Assembly (NCBI RefSeq): GCF_030865425.1
Contig: NZ_JAVFCB010000006.1
Span: 1-64,000 of the forward strand
Direction: 5' to 3'
Length of the DNA: 64,000 bases
Source of the DNA: Microbacterium capsulatum
Lineage (GTDB): Bacteria > Actinomycetota > Actinomycetes > Actinomycetales > Microbacteriaceae
The notes under the pieces are model-generated. The model ran no database searches and was not told the DNA's origin. It worked only from the letters and a program-made list of their open reading frames with translations. This document shows positions 1 to 8,060 of this stretch, piece by piece. Numbering within the stretch: the stretch's first letter is position 1; each line of letters starts with the position of its first letter. Made by a program: the position numbers and the translations under genes.

Positions 1-1434
1 GCCAATATCGGAGTCGTCGGACTCGCTGTCATGGGTTCGAATCTCGCCCGCAACCTCGCGAGCCGCGAGGGCAATACCGTGGCGATCTTCAACCGCACCT
101 ACGAGAAGACGCAGGGCGTGCTCGACGCGCACCCGGAGGCCGGTTTCATCCCCGCGGCGACGTACGAGGAGTTCGCGGCGAGCCTGTCGAAGCCGCGCAC
201 GGCGATCATCATGGTCAAGGCCGGTGCGGGCACCGACGCGGTGATCGACGAGCTCGTCAAGGTGTTCGAGCCGGGCGACATCATCGTCGACGGCGGCAAC
301 GCGTTCTTCCCGGACACGATCCGCCGCGAGAAGGCGGTGCGCTCCACCGGGATCAACTTCGTCGGCGCGGGGATCTCCGGCGGCGAGGAGGGCGCGCTGA
401 CCGGTCCGTCGATCATGCCGGGCGGGTCCGACGAGTCCTGGGTCACGCTCGGCCCGATCCTGCGCTCCATCGCAGCGATCGCCGAGGGCGAGCCGTGCGT
501 CACGCACGTCGGCCACGACGGCGCCGGGCACTTCGTGAAGATGGTGCACAACGGCATCGAGTACGCCGACATGCAGCTCATCGCCGAGGCGTACGACCTG
601 ATCCGCCGCGGCACGGGCAAGAGCCCGGCCGAGATCGCGGAGATCTTCGCGGAGTGGAACCGCGGCGAGCTGGAGTCGTACCTGATCGAGATCACCGCCG
701 AGGTGCTCCGTCAGGTCGACGCTTCCACCGGCAAGCCCCTCGTCGACGTCATCCTGGACCAGGCCGGCGCCAAGGGCACCGGCGCCTGGACCGTGCAGAC
801 CGCGCTGTCCCTGGGCGTGCCGGTCTCCGGCATCGCCGAGGCCACCTTCGCCCGCTCGCTGAGCTCGCACCCGGAGCAGCGCGCGGTCGCCGGGTCCCTC
901 CCCGGCCCGGCGGAGGAGTTCGTCGTGGCGGATGAGGCCGCGTTCATCGAGGACGTGCGCCTGGCGCTGTACGCGTCGAAGATCGTCGCGTACTCGCAGG
1001 GCTTCGACGAGATCCGCGCGGGCGCGGCCGAGTACGGCTGGAACATCGACCTCGGCGCGATCAGCAAGATCTGGCGCGGCGGCTGCATCATCCGCGCCCA
1101 GTTCCTGAACCGGATCGCGGACGCCTACGCCGAGACCCCGGATCTGCCGGTGCTGATGACGGCCCCGTACTTCGCCGAGGCGTTCACCCGCGCCCAGGCC
1201 GCGTGGCGCCGCGTCGTCGTCGCCGCCGCGCAGGCCGGGATCCCCTCCCCCGCGTTCTCGTCCTCGCTGTCGTACTACGACGGGATCCGTGCCGACCGCC
1301 TGCCCGCCGCGCTCGTGCAGGGCCAGCGCGACTTCTTCGGCGCGCACACCTACAAGCGCATCGACAAGCCCGGCACCTTCCACACCCAGTGGTCCGGCGA
1401 CCGCACCGAGATCGAAGCCGAAGACACGCACTGA
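1..1434 (+). CDS. gnd: 6-phosphogluconate dehydrogenase, decarboxylating (5' end outside window)
   Basis: Catalyses the NADP+-dependent oxidative decarboxylation of 6-phosphogluconate to ribulose 5-phosphate in the pentose phosphate pathway (cytosol). The reading frame is open from base 1. The first visible residues (ANIGVVGLAVMGSNLAR) are the Rossmann GxGxxG nucleotide-binding loop, so only a few N-terminal codons are missing. The family signature GISGGEEGALTGPSIMPGG lies near visible residue 125, followed by KMVHNGIEYADMQ with the catalytic Lys and the HNxxE substrate-site motif. The helical C-terminal domain is complete, about 478 codons to the TGA. The ATG at 31 is internal and should not be used as the start. 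A large palindrome lies just downstream. Confidence 0.97.
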   Translation, partial: ANIGVVGLAVMGSNLARNLASREGNTVAIFNRTYEKTQGVLDAHPEAGFIPAATYEEFAASLSKPRTAIIMVKAGAGTDAVIDELVKVFEPGDIIVDGGNAFFPDTIRREKAVRSTGINFVGAGISGGEEGALTGPSIMPGGSDESWVTLGPILRSIAAIAEGEPCVTHVGHDGAGHFVKMVHNGIEYADMQLIAEAYDLIRRGTGKSPAEIAEIFAEWNRGELESYLIEITAEVLRQVDASTGKPLVDVILDQAGAKGTGAWTVQTALSLGVPVSGIAEATFARSLSSHPEQRAVAGSLPGPAEEFVVADEAAFIEDVRLALYASKIVAYSQGFDEIRAGAAEYGWNIDLGAISKIWRGGCIIRAQFLNRIADAYAETPDLPVLMTAPYFAEAFTRAQAAWRRVVVAAAQAGIPSPAFSSSLSYYDGIRADRLPAALVQGQRDFFGAHTYKRIDKPGTFHTQWSGDRTEIEAEDTH

Positions 1435-1446
1435 GCGCCACCCCTC

Positions 1447-1566
1447 CGGGGTCGTTGAGCGAGGACGCCGAAGGCGACCGAGACGAAACGCCGTCCCGGA
1501 CGTGATCGTCCGAAACGGCGTTTCGTCTCGCTCCGCGCTGCGCTCGGGGCTCGCTCAACGACCCCG
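1447..1566. repeat. nested intergenic palindrome downstream of gnd
   Basis: Three nested perfect inverted repeats share one centre. The outer arms are 17 bp (1447-1463 with 1550-1566, core GGTCGTTGAGCGAG), the middle arms 16 bp (1479-1494 with 1515-1530, core GAGACGAAACGCCGT) and the inner arms 6 bp (1497-1502 with 1507-1512). Unpaired bulges (about 1464-1478 and 1531-1549) separate the outer and middle stems. The structure is much larger than a terminator needs and has no U-run. It may still end gnd transcription, but it looks like a dispersed palindromic element. The rest of the 258-base gap to the next gene holds only the promoter and ribosome binding site of the response regulator. Confidence 0.85.
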
Positions 1567-1692
1567 AGCCCGGCGGGAGCGGCTCTCGCATCCGGCGATG
1601 ACGCAGCCATGCGCGGGCTGAGCACGGGTCCCGCCGATCATCGTCGTCACAGTTCATAGTCTGCTCATAGGAAACTGAGGAGAATGGTCCTC

Positions 1693-2427
1693 ATGAACGA
1701 TCACGCCACTGAGCTGCGCCGCCCCGATGGCTCTCCCCTGCGGATCCTCGCGGTCGACGACGAGCCGATGCTCACCGACCTTCTCGCGATGGCCCTCCGC
1801 ATGGAGGGCTGGGAGGTCCGCACGGCCGGATCCGGTCTCGAAGCGCTGCAGGTGGCGCGGGACTTCGGGCCGGACGCGCTGATCCTCGACGTCATGATGC
1901 CCGACCTGGACGGGCTCGGCGTCCTCAAGCGCCTGCGCGAGCAGGGCAACATGGTGCCCGTCCTGTTCCTCACCGCCAAGGACGCGGTCGGCGACCGGAT
2001 CGCGGGCCTCACCGCCGGCGGGGACGACTACGTCACCAAGCCGTTCAGCCTCGAGGAGGTCGTCGCGCGGCTGCGCGCGGTCATCCGGCGCTCGGGCGGC
2101 GCGACCACGGACGCGAGCGACTCGATCCTGCAGGTCGGCGACCTCACCCTGAACGAGGACAGCCACGAGGTGGTCCGCTCCGGCGACGAGATCGAGCTGA
2201 CCGCGACCGAGTTCGAGCTGCTGCGCTACCTGATGCGCAACGAGCGACGGGTGCTGTCCAAGGCGCAGATCCTGGACCGGGTGTGGAGCTACGACTTCGG
2301 CGGACGCTCGAGCGTGGTCGAGCTGTACATCTCGTACCTGCGCAAGAAGCTCGACGCCGGACGCGACGTGGCCCTGATCCACACCGTCCGCGGCGTGGGT
2401 TACATGATCAAGGCCCCGCAGCAGTGA
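1693..2427 (+). CDS. OmpR-family response regulator
   Basis: DNA-binding response regulator of a two-component pair with the histidine kinase 16 bases downstream. The receiver domain occupies about residues 16-130, with the acidic pocket (AVDDEP), phospho-acceptor Asp in LILDVMMPDLDG (Asp66 from this start), the Thr of FLTAKD and the Lys of VTKPFS. A winged-helix Trans_reg_C domain follows (ELTATEFELLRYLM ... RVWSYDFGGRSSVVELYISYLRKKLD). An ATG lies at 1684, but the Shine-Dalgarno GAGGAG at 1677-1682 abuts it and sits 10 bases before the ATG at 1693, so 1693 is preferred. The target genes are not evident from the sequence. The family is clear; the orthologue is not assigned. Confidence 0.93.
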   Translation: MNDHATELRRPDGSPLRILAVDDEPMLTDLLAMALRMEGWEVRTAGSGLEALQVARDFGPDALILDVMMPDLDGLGVLKRLREQGNMVPVLFLTAKDAVGDRIAGLTAGGDDYVTKPFSLEEVVARLRAVIRRSGGATTDASDSILQVGDLTLNEDSHEVVRSGDEIELTATEFELLRYLMRNERRVLSKAQILDRVWSYDFGGRSSVVELYISYLRKKLDAGRDVALIHTVRGVGYMIKAPQQ

Positions 2428-2443
2428 TCGAGGCCCGACGACG

Positions 2444-4042
2444 ATGAGCACGCTCCGCCCCCGCGCGCGCGGGCCGCTGTCCCTGCAGACGCGGCTCATG
2501 GCGGCGGTGACCGGGTTTGTCTCGCTCATCCTCGTCGTGATCGCGATCACGACCAGCGTCGTGCTCGGCAACGTCCTCGACGGCCGCCTGCAGGACGAGC
2601 TCGCCTCGGCCGCGAAGGGCGCGGGTGCCGCCGCCGCCCAGCAGGCCGTGATCGGGGGCAGGATCCCCGACGCCACGGACCTCGTCGTCGGACAGACCGG
2701 CGTGCAGACCGGGACGCTCGTCATGGTGGTGTCGACGTCGGGGGCCGCGAGCGGCACGTTCGTGAGCGCGGACCACGTGGCGCAGGACCTCACTCCGCTG
2801 CAGATGCGCCAGGTCGTGACCGCGCTCGCCGCAGGGCGCGTCGCCGAGGAGCTCGCGGGTCTCGGCGACTACCAGTTCGCGCACCAGAGCTTCCCGAACT
2901 CCGCGAAACCGCAGTTCGAGGTCATCACAGGGCTGTCCCGCGGCACCACGGAGACGCAGATCACGACGCTGTTCTCCGTCATCGCGATCACCACGATCGG
3001 CGGCCTGATCCTGCTCGCGCTGTCCACGGCGATCACGATCCGGCTCGCCCTGCGACCGCTGCGCGAGGTCGCCGCGACCGCCAACCGGGTGGCCAACCAG
3101 CCGCTGGACCGCGGCGATGTGTCGATCACCGAGCGGGTGCCCGCGTCGGAGGCGGATCCGCGCACCGAGACCGGGCTCGTCGGCGCCGCGCTGAACACCC
3201 TGCTCGACCACGTCGACGCCTCGCTCGCCGTGCGTCAACGCAACGAGGAGCGGATGCGGCAGTTCGTCGCGGACGCGAGCCATGAGCTGCGCACCCCGCT
3301 GTCGTCGATCCGCGGATACTCGGAGCTGTCGCTGCGCGCTCTGTCCCGCGTGGACACCGCGGCCGATCCCGCGACCGCGTCCGCACACACGGCCCTGGAG
3401 CGCATCCAGGCGCAGTCGCTGCGCATGACGAGCCTCGTGGAGGATCTGCTCCTGCTCGCCCGGCTCGAGGAGGGCAGGGAGCTCACGCTCGCGGCCGTGG
3501 ATCTGTCCCGGCTCGCGATCGAGGGCGTCGAGGACGCCCGGCCCACCGCCCAGGACCACGAGTGGTCGATCGACGTGCCGGAGGAGCCGGTCGAGCTGAT
3601 CGGCGACACCGGGCGACTGCAGCAGGTGGTCGCGAACCTGCTCGCGAACGCGCGAACGCACACCCCGGCCGGCACGCACATCTCGATCGAGGTGACCGAG
3701 GAGGACGGCGAGGCCGTGCTCCTGGTGCGCGACGACGGCCCGGGCATCGACCCCGCCGTGCGCGAGGAGCTGTTCTCGCGATTCGCCCGTGGCGACCGCT
3801 CGCGCAACCGCGCGACCGGCGGATCCGGCCTCGGCCTGTCGATCACGAAGGCGATCGTCGAGGGCCACGGCGGCACGATCGCTGTGCAGAGCTCCCCGGG
3901 TGCGACGGTCTTCACCGTGCGGCTGCCCCGGACGCCTGCCACGGTGCTGCACGAGCATGCCGACGAATCCGGATCGTCCGTCGAGGACGAGGGAGCGGCG
4001 CGGGGCGGTCACCGGATCGGCGACACCGTCAGCGGGCGCTGA
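2444..4042 (+). CDS. membrane sensor histidine kinase, partner of the preceding regulator
   Basis: 532 residues. TM1 is about residues 19-43, an extracytoplasmic sensor region about 45-172, and TM2 about 176-200. A HAMP linker with a partly hydrophilic insertion (about 200-265) follows, then HisKA with phospho-acceptor His280 in FVADASHELRTPLSSIRGYS. The HATPase_c domain has an N box (VVANLLANARTH, about 395-406), G1 DDGPGID (430-436) and G2 GGSGLGL (459-465). All catalytic motifs are intact, so the kinase should be active. It lies 16 bases after the regulator stop, in one operon. The ligand is unknown. The extracytoplasmic loop has no recognisable PAS or Cache signature by eye. Confidence 0.93.
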   Translation: MSTLRPRARGPLSLQTRLMAAVTGFVSLILVVIAITTSVVLGNVLDGRLQDELASAAKGAGAAAAQQAVIGGRIPDATDLVVGQTGVQTGTLVMVVSTSGAASGTFVSADHVAQDLTPLQMRQVVTALAAGRVAEELAGLGDYQFAHQSFPNSAKPQFEVITGLSRGTTETQITTLFSVIAITTIGGLILLALSTAITIRLALRPLREVAATANRVANQPLDRGDVSITERVPASEADPRTETGLVGAALNTLLDHVDASLAVRQRNEERMRQFVADASHELRTPLSSIRGYSELSLRALSRVDTAADPATASAHTALERIQAQSLRMTSLVEDLLLLARLEEGRELTLAAVDLSRLAIEGVEDARPTAQDHEWSIDVPEEPVELIGDTGRLQQVVANLLANARTHTPAGTHISIEVTEEDGEAVLLVRDDGPGIDPAVREELFSRFARGDRSRNRATGGSGLGLSITKAIVEGHGGTIAVQSSPGATVFTVRLPRTPATVLHEHADESGSSVEDEGAARGGHRIGDTVSGR

Positions 4043-4058
4043 ACCCGGTCGCCGATCC

Positions 4059-5585
4059 TCAGTAGCCGGCGAAAGCGTCCGTCGTCACACCCCGGGCTCC
4101 GCGGAGGGCGGGCGCGAGCTCGGCGATCAGCGCCGGAGGGCCGGACACGTACGCGTGACGGCGGTCCAGGTCCGGCACGAGCCGGTGCAGCAGCGCCCCG
4201 TCCAGGCGGTCCCCGCCCGCCCACTCGACGGACGGCGGCAGGTCGTCCGGGCGATCCGGGGTCGCCACGACGATCCGGGCACCGGATCCGGAGACCTCGC
4301 GCAGATAGGCGCACTCCTGCGCCGAGGACGCGACGAGCACCAGCACGGCGTCCGCGGGATCCGCCGCGGCGAGCTGCGACACGAACGGGGTCACGCCGAT
4401 CCCGGCGGCGACGAGCAGCACCGGCGCCGGCCCGACGGGCAGCATGAAGTCGCCCCACACCCCGGTGGCGGTGAGCACGTCGTCCGCCTGCAGCGAGCCG
4501 AGTGCGCGCTTGTACGTCGAGGACGGCTCGGACTCGCGGTACGCGACCCGCACGAACGGCAGCTCGGCCGGGGTCGACACGATGCTGAACTCGCGCCGGG
4601 TGCCGCGACTGTCCGGGCGGCGGTGCGGCACCTGCAGTTCGAGGTACTGGCCGGGGCGGAACCGGAACGGCCGGCGGGCGCGGAAGACCAGCTCGCGCAC
4701 GGTCGGCGTCGTCTCGACCCGGCGCACGAAGGCGAGCCGGATCCCGGCACGGGCGACGAGCACCGCGGCGAGGAGGTTGCCGACGAGCAGCGCCCGCTCC
4801 TGGCCGAGCGTGATCACCCCGAGGCTCAGCGGCCAGCCGGCGAGCACCCCGACCACGGCCGCGACGAGGAACTGCTGCCCCCGCCGGGAGGGCAGCGTGA
4901 GCGGCTCGCTGAGCATGAACGCCGCGAGGTACAGCGCCGGGGATTGCAGCAGGCTCAGCGCGAGGTCGCCCCACGGGTCGGCGGCGAGGCCCGCCGCCGC
5001 GGACTGCACCCCGAGGCGCAGCATCGACACCGCGACGAAGACGAGGACGAAGACGAGCGCGACCCGGATCCGCTCGGTCCGCCAGAGCACCAGGAGCCCG
5101 AGCACGAGCACCGGCGCCGCCATCGCGGGGCTGCCCACCCACCAGGCCGAGAAGCCCAGGTTCGTGAGGGTCAGCACGGTCGCGCCGACCGCCGCGGGGT
5201 TGAGCAGGTGCCGGCCGCGCCACACCAGGGCGTACTTCGACAGCGCGGCGACCACGCCGGCGACGGCGATGCCGCCGATCTGGTCGGGGTTCGCGCCGGG
5301 CTGGACGACGAACAGCAGGATGAGCGCGGTGATCAGCGACGATTCGATCCGCCGCGGGATGTGCAGCAGCGCCTGGGCGACCGCGTCCGTGCAGAACACG
5401 GCGAGGGCGAGCAGCGCGAGCGTGGCGAGGATCTCCAGCGGTGTGGGCGCGATCGCTCCGAACACCGACAGGATGACCGCGACCGCGGCGAGCGCGAGCA
5501 GGGCGTAGAGGGTGAGCCGGTACATGGACAGGCGGCCGAGCTGCGCGAGCACGCGCTGCCGCGCGCCGACCAGCGTCGCGATCAT
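4059..5585 (-). CDS. RnfD/NqrB-like membrane domain fused to FAD/NAD(P)H oxidoreductase
   Basis: 508 residues. Residues about 20-285 are a multi-helix membrane domain resembling RnfD/NqrB. HLLNPAAVGATVLTL (about 127-140) sits where those proteins carry the SGAT flavinylation motif, with Thr136 in the equivalent place. Residues about 288-505 are a ferredoxin-NADP reductase-type domain: the FAD-binding RREFSIVS (330-337), the NAD(P) motif GIGVTPF (395-401) and SGPP (481-484). No iron-sulfur Cys cluster is seen. The start ATG (5585) overlaps the apbE stop as ATGA, so translation is coupled. It probably passes NAD(P)H electrons through FAD to membrane and extracytoplasmic flavins. The fold is recognised by eye and the direction of electron flow is inferred. 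Confidence 0.8.
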   Translation of the reverse strand: MIATLVGARQRVLAQLGRLSMYRLTLYALLALAAVAVILSVFGAIAPTPLEILATLALLALAVFCTDAVAQALLHIPRRIESSLITALILLFVVQPGANPDQIGGIAVAGVVAALSKYALVWRGRHLLNPAAVGATVLTLTNLGFSAWWVGSPAMAAPVLVLGLLVLWRTERIRVALVFVLVFVAVSMLRLGVQSAAAGLAADPWGDLALSLLQSPALYLAAFMLSEPLTLPSRRGQQFLVAAVVGVLAGWPLSLGVITLGQERALLVGNLLAAVLVARAGIRLAFVRRVETTPTVRELVFRARRPFRFRPGQYLELQVPHRRPDSRGTRREFSIVSTPAELPFVRVAYRESEPSSTYKRALGSLQADDVLTATGVWGDFMLPVGPAPVLLVAAGIGVTPFVSQLAAADPADAVLVLVASSAQECAYLREVSGSGARIVVATPDRPDDLPPSVEWAGGDRLDGALLHRLVPDLDRRHAYVSGPPALIAELAPALRGARGVTTDAFAGY

Positions 5586-6475
5586 GCGAACACCTCCACC
5601 CGCGCCTTGCCGTTCCGATCCGACTCCGAGGCGACCCCTGCCGACCATTCGACCATGCCGGCAGTCGTCATCCGCACCCATTCCACCCCGTGGCGGTGCG
5701 CGAACGCCGGACCTCCATCGAAGAAGAGCGCCGTGGCGGCCGCGTCGGCGAGCATCGCCTCGCGCGCGATGGCCCAGGTCGCGGCGATCGTCCGGACCGG
5801 CTCGCCGGTGCGCGCGTCGAGCACGTGGTGCAGGCCGGCGGCCCCGCCGGGCCAGGCCCGCCGGTTGACGGCCGACGCGCACAGCGCCTCGCCGGCGATC
5901 GTCGCGACTCCGATCGCCCTGGTCGGATCGAACGGGTGCTCGAGCGCGACCCGGATCGGCGGTCCACTCGCCCGCATGTCGCCGCCGGCGTCGACGATCC
6001 GCTCGGTGTGCCCGAAGGATCCGAGCAGGTCGTGCACGACGTCGACGATCCGGCCCTTGCCCAGCGCGCCGACGTCGATCGTCTCCCGCGTCCGCAGGGC
6101 GAGCACGCCGTCGGCCCAGGTGAGCCGCGCCATCCAGTCCGCGGCGGCGGGCCGTGCGCCGCGATCGTGGAAGGAGTAGCCGGCGTCGTAGCCGCGCGCG
6201 GCGAGACTGTCGCCGACGAGCGGCTGCACGGCGCCCGCCGTCGCCTCCGACAGGTCCCGGTAGAGATCGAGCATCGCGACCGCGTCGGGCGGAGCGGGCA
6301 CCTCCTGCGGTGCGGCGGCGAGGGCGGTCACCAGCGAGCCGCTGCGGAACCGCGACCAGGTGCGGTCGAAATCGTCGATCATGCCGAGGACCGCCGCGCG
6401 CTCCCCGTCCGGCAGCGGACCGGCGGTGCCGATCTCCCAGCCCGTGCCGAGCGCCTCGAACCGCCAGGCGTCCAC
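5582..6475 (-). CDS. apbE: ApbE family FAD:protein FMN transferase
   Basis: 297 residues from a GTG start directly abutting the lipoprotein stop. ApbE enzymes cleave FAD and attach FMN covalently to Thr/Ser of extracytoplasmic flavoproteins. Visible motifs are DVGALGKGRIVD (134-145, usually DxGGxAKGY), DAGGD (162-166, usually NxGGD), HHVLDARTG (216-224) and ADAAATALF (243-251) with the metal-binding Asp/Thr. No clear signal peptide or lipobox is visible, which is unusual because most ApbE proteins are exported. Either it acts inside, or the N-terminus is miscalled. Its substrates should be the two neighbours, the FMN-binding lipoprotein and the RnfD-like protein. Confidence 0.88.
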   Translation of the reverse strand: MDAWRFEALGTGWEIGTAGPLPDGERAAVLGMIDDFDRTWSRFRSGSLVTALAAAPQEVPAPPDAVAMLDLYRDLSEATAGAVQPLVGDSLAARGYDAGYSFHDRGARPAAADWMARLTWADGVLALRTRETIDVGALGKGRIVDVVHDLLGSFGHTERIVDAGGDMRASGPPIRVALEHPFDPTRAIGVATIAGEALCASAVNRRAWPGGAAGLHHVLDARTGEPVRTIAATWAIAREAMLADAAATALFFDGGPAFAHRHGVEWVRMTTAGMVEWSAGVASESDRNGKARVEVFA

Positions 6476-6949
6476 TCAGCCCGCGGCTTCGGTGCGGATG
6501 GTGGCGAGGGCCTGGTTGAAGCCCCGGCTGGTCAGCGAGGATCCTGCCACCCGGCTCACCGAGATGTCGTCGATCCTCTTGCCGACGACGAGCGCCTGGA
6601 TGCCGCCGATGAACTGCGCCTGGTAGTGCCTGGTCTCCGAGGCCTGCGGGTCCCCGGTGACCTTGAGCCTGGTCACGGTGCCACCCGCCAGGGTCACCGA
6701 AACGGTGATCCTCTCCACCGTCTCCGGCGTGCGGTACGAGCCGTTCGCCGTGTAGCTGCCGTCCCTGTACGCACCGGGCGAGGATCCGGTCGAGGGCGCG
6801 GGCGCAGCTCCGACCCCGGTCTCCGACGTGGCCTGCGGGGTGGATCCGACCGCGGCCGGGGTGGCGCCCGCGGCGCAGCCGGAGAGCAGCAGGGCTCCGG
6901 CGACGCCGACCAGGGCGGATCCGCGGCGGACGGCCGGAGAGACGTTCAT
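6476..6949 (-). CDS. FMN-binding domain lipoprotein
   Basis: 157 residues. The N-terminus is a lipoprotein signal with lipobox LLLSGC (Cys25), followed by an Ala/Thr/Ser/Pro-rich linker (about 26-58). One FMN-binding domain follows (about 59-152): AYRDGSYTANGSYR opens it, and VAGSSLTSRGFNQAL (134-148) closes it. The latter aligns with the [ST]GA[ST]xTS flavinylation site and makes Ser138 the best FMN acceptor. It is the first gene of a tight three-gene operon with apbE and the RnfD-like reductase, so it is probably the outer-face flavin carrier. Upstream, AGGA stands about 7 bases before the ATG. The terminal electron acceptor is unknown. Confidence 0.87.
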   Translation of the reverse strand: MNVSPAVRRGSALVGVAGALLLSGCAAGATPAAVGSTPQATSETGVGAAPAPSTGSSPGAYRDGSYTANGSYRTPETVERITVSVTLAGGTVTRLKVTGDPQASETRHYQAQFIGGIQALVVGKRIDDISVSRVAGSSLTSRGFNQALATIRTEAAG

Positions 6950-7017
6950 GAGGACATCCTGGCGGGCGCGGTTATGGGCCGGCACCAGGATCGCCCCGGC
7001 CCGGCCCCGCGACGTGA

Positions 7018-8052
7018 TCAGGCGTCTCCGCCGAACATGCTCGTGACCGAGCCGTCCTCGAAGACCTCGCGGATCGCGGTCGCCAGCAGCGGCGCGATCG
7101 GCAGGATGAGCAGGCCGGGGAACCGGCGCTCCGGCGGGAGCGGGATCGTGTCGGTGACGACGACCTCGTCGATCGCCGCGTCCTGCAGGCGCTCGGCGGC
7201 CGGATCCGAGAAGACGGCGTGGGTCGCGGCGACGATCACCTTGCGCGCGCCGTTCTCCTTGAGCGCCTGCGCGGCCTTGACGATCGTGCCGCCGGTGTCG
7301 ATCATGTCGTCGACGAGGAGGCAGGTGCGGCCGTCGACCGTGCCGACGATCTCGTGCACGGAGACCTGGTTCGCGACCTTCGGGTCGCGGCGCTTGTGGA
7401 TGATCGCGAGCGGCGCGTCCAGGCTGTCCGACCAGGTGTCGGCGACGCGGACGCGGCCCATGTCCGGGGAGACGATGGTGAGGGTCTCGCGGTCCTCGGC
7501 CGTCAGGGTCTCCTCGAAGTGCTGCAGCAGGACGGGCTTCGCGAACAGGTGGTCGACCGGGCCGTCGAAGAAGCCCTGGATCTGCGCGGCGTGCAGGTCG
7601 ACGCTCATCACGCGGTCCGCTCCGGCGACCTTGAGCATGTCGGCGACCAGGCGGGCCGAGATCGGCTCGCGGCCGCGACCCTTCTTGTCCTGACGGGAGT
7701 ACGGGTAGTACGGGGCGACGACGGTGATCCGCTTGGCCGAGGCGCGCTTGGCCGCGTCGAGCATGATTAGCGTCTCCATGAGCCACTCGTTCACGGGCTC
7801 GCCGAACGACTGCACGATGAACAGGTCGCAGCCGCGGATCGACACCTCGAACCGGGCGTAGATCTCACCGGACGCGAAGGTGCGGTGCTCGACCGGGGCG
7901 AGCTCGGTGCCCAGGGCGGCGGCCACCGCGGCGGTCAGCTCCGGATGCGAACGACCGCCCGCGACCACGAGCCGCTTCTTGGTCTTCGCGACGAGACCCG
8001 GCGCGACGCCGTTGTCCCGATCCAGTTCGACCGTCTTCTTCTTGCGCCCCAT
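7018..8052 (-). CDS. prs: ribose-phosphate pyrophosphokinase
   Basis: Makes PRPP from ribose 5-phosphate and ATP for nucleotide, His and Trp synthesis (cytosol). 344 residues, slightly longer than the usual ~315 because of a basic N-terminal extension (MGRKKKTVELDRDN). Motifs: FASGEIYARFE (59-69), YYPYSRQDKKGRGREPIS (115-132), VDLHAAQIQGFF (151-162) and the PRPP loop DDMIDTGGT (248-256). It starts 8 bases after the glmU stop, and the pairing glmU-prs is typical of Gram-positive bacteria, so the two are probably co-transcribed. An upstream in-frame ATG would lie inside glmU and is less likely. Confidence 0.96.
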   Translation of the reverse strand: MGRKKKTVELDRDNGVAPGLVAKTKKRLVVAGGRSHPELTAAVAAALGTELAPVEHRTFASGEIYARFEVSIRGCDLFIVQSFGEPVNEWLMETLIMLDAAKRASAKRITVVAPYYPYSRQDKKGRGREPISARLVADMLKVAGADRVMSVDLHAAQIQGFFDGPVDHLFAKPVLLQHFEETLTAEDRETLTIVSPDMGRVRVADTWSDSLDAPLAIIHKRRDPKVANQVSVHEIVGTVDGRTCLLVDDMIDTGGTIVKAAQALKENGARKVIVAATHAVFSDPAAERLQDAAIDEVVVTDTIPLPPERRFPGLLILPIAPLLATAIREVFEDGSVTSMFGGDA

Positions 8053-8060
8053 CGGCCCGC

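Noticed and set aside
3789..6179. 796-codon plus-strand open frame across the histidine kinase and flavin cluster
   Set aside because: Repetitive RRG/EHQ composition, and it covers three well-supported genes in other frames.
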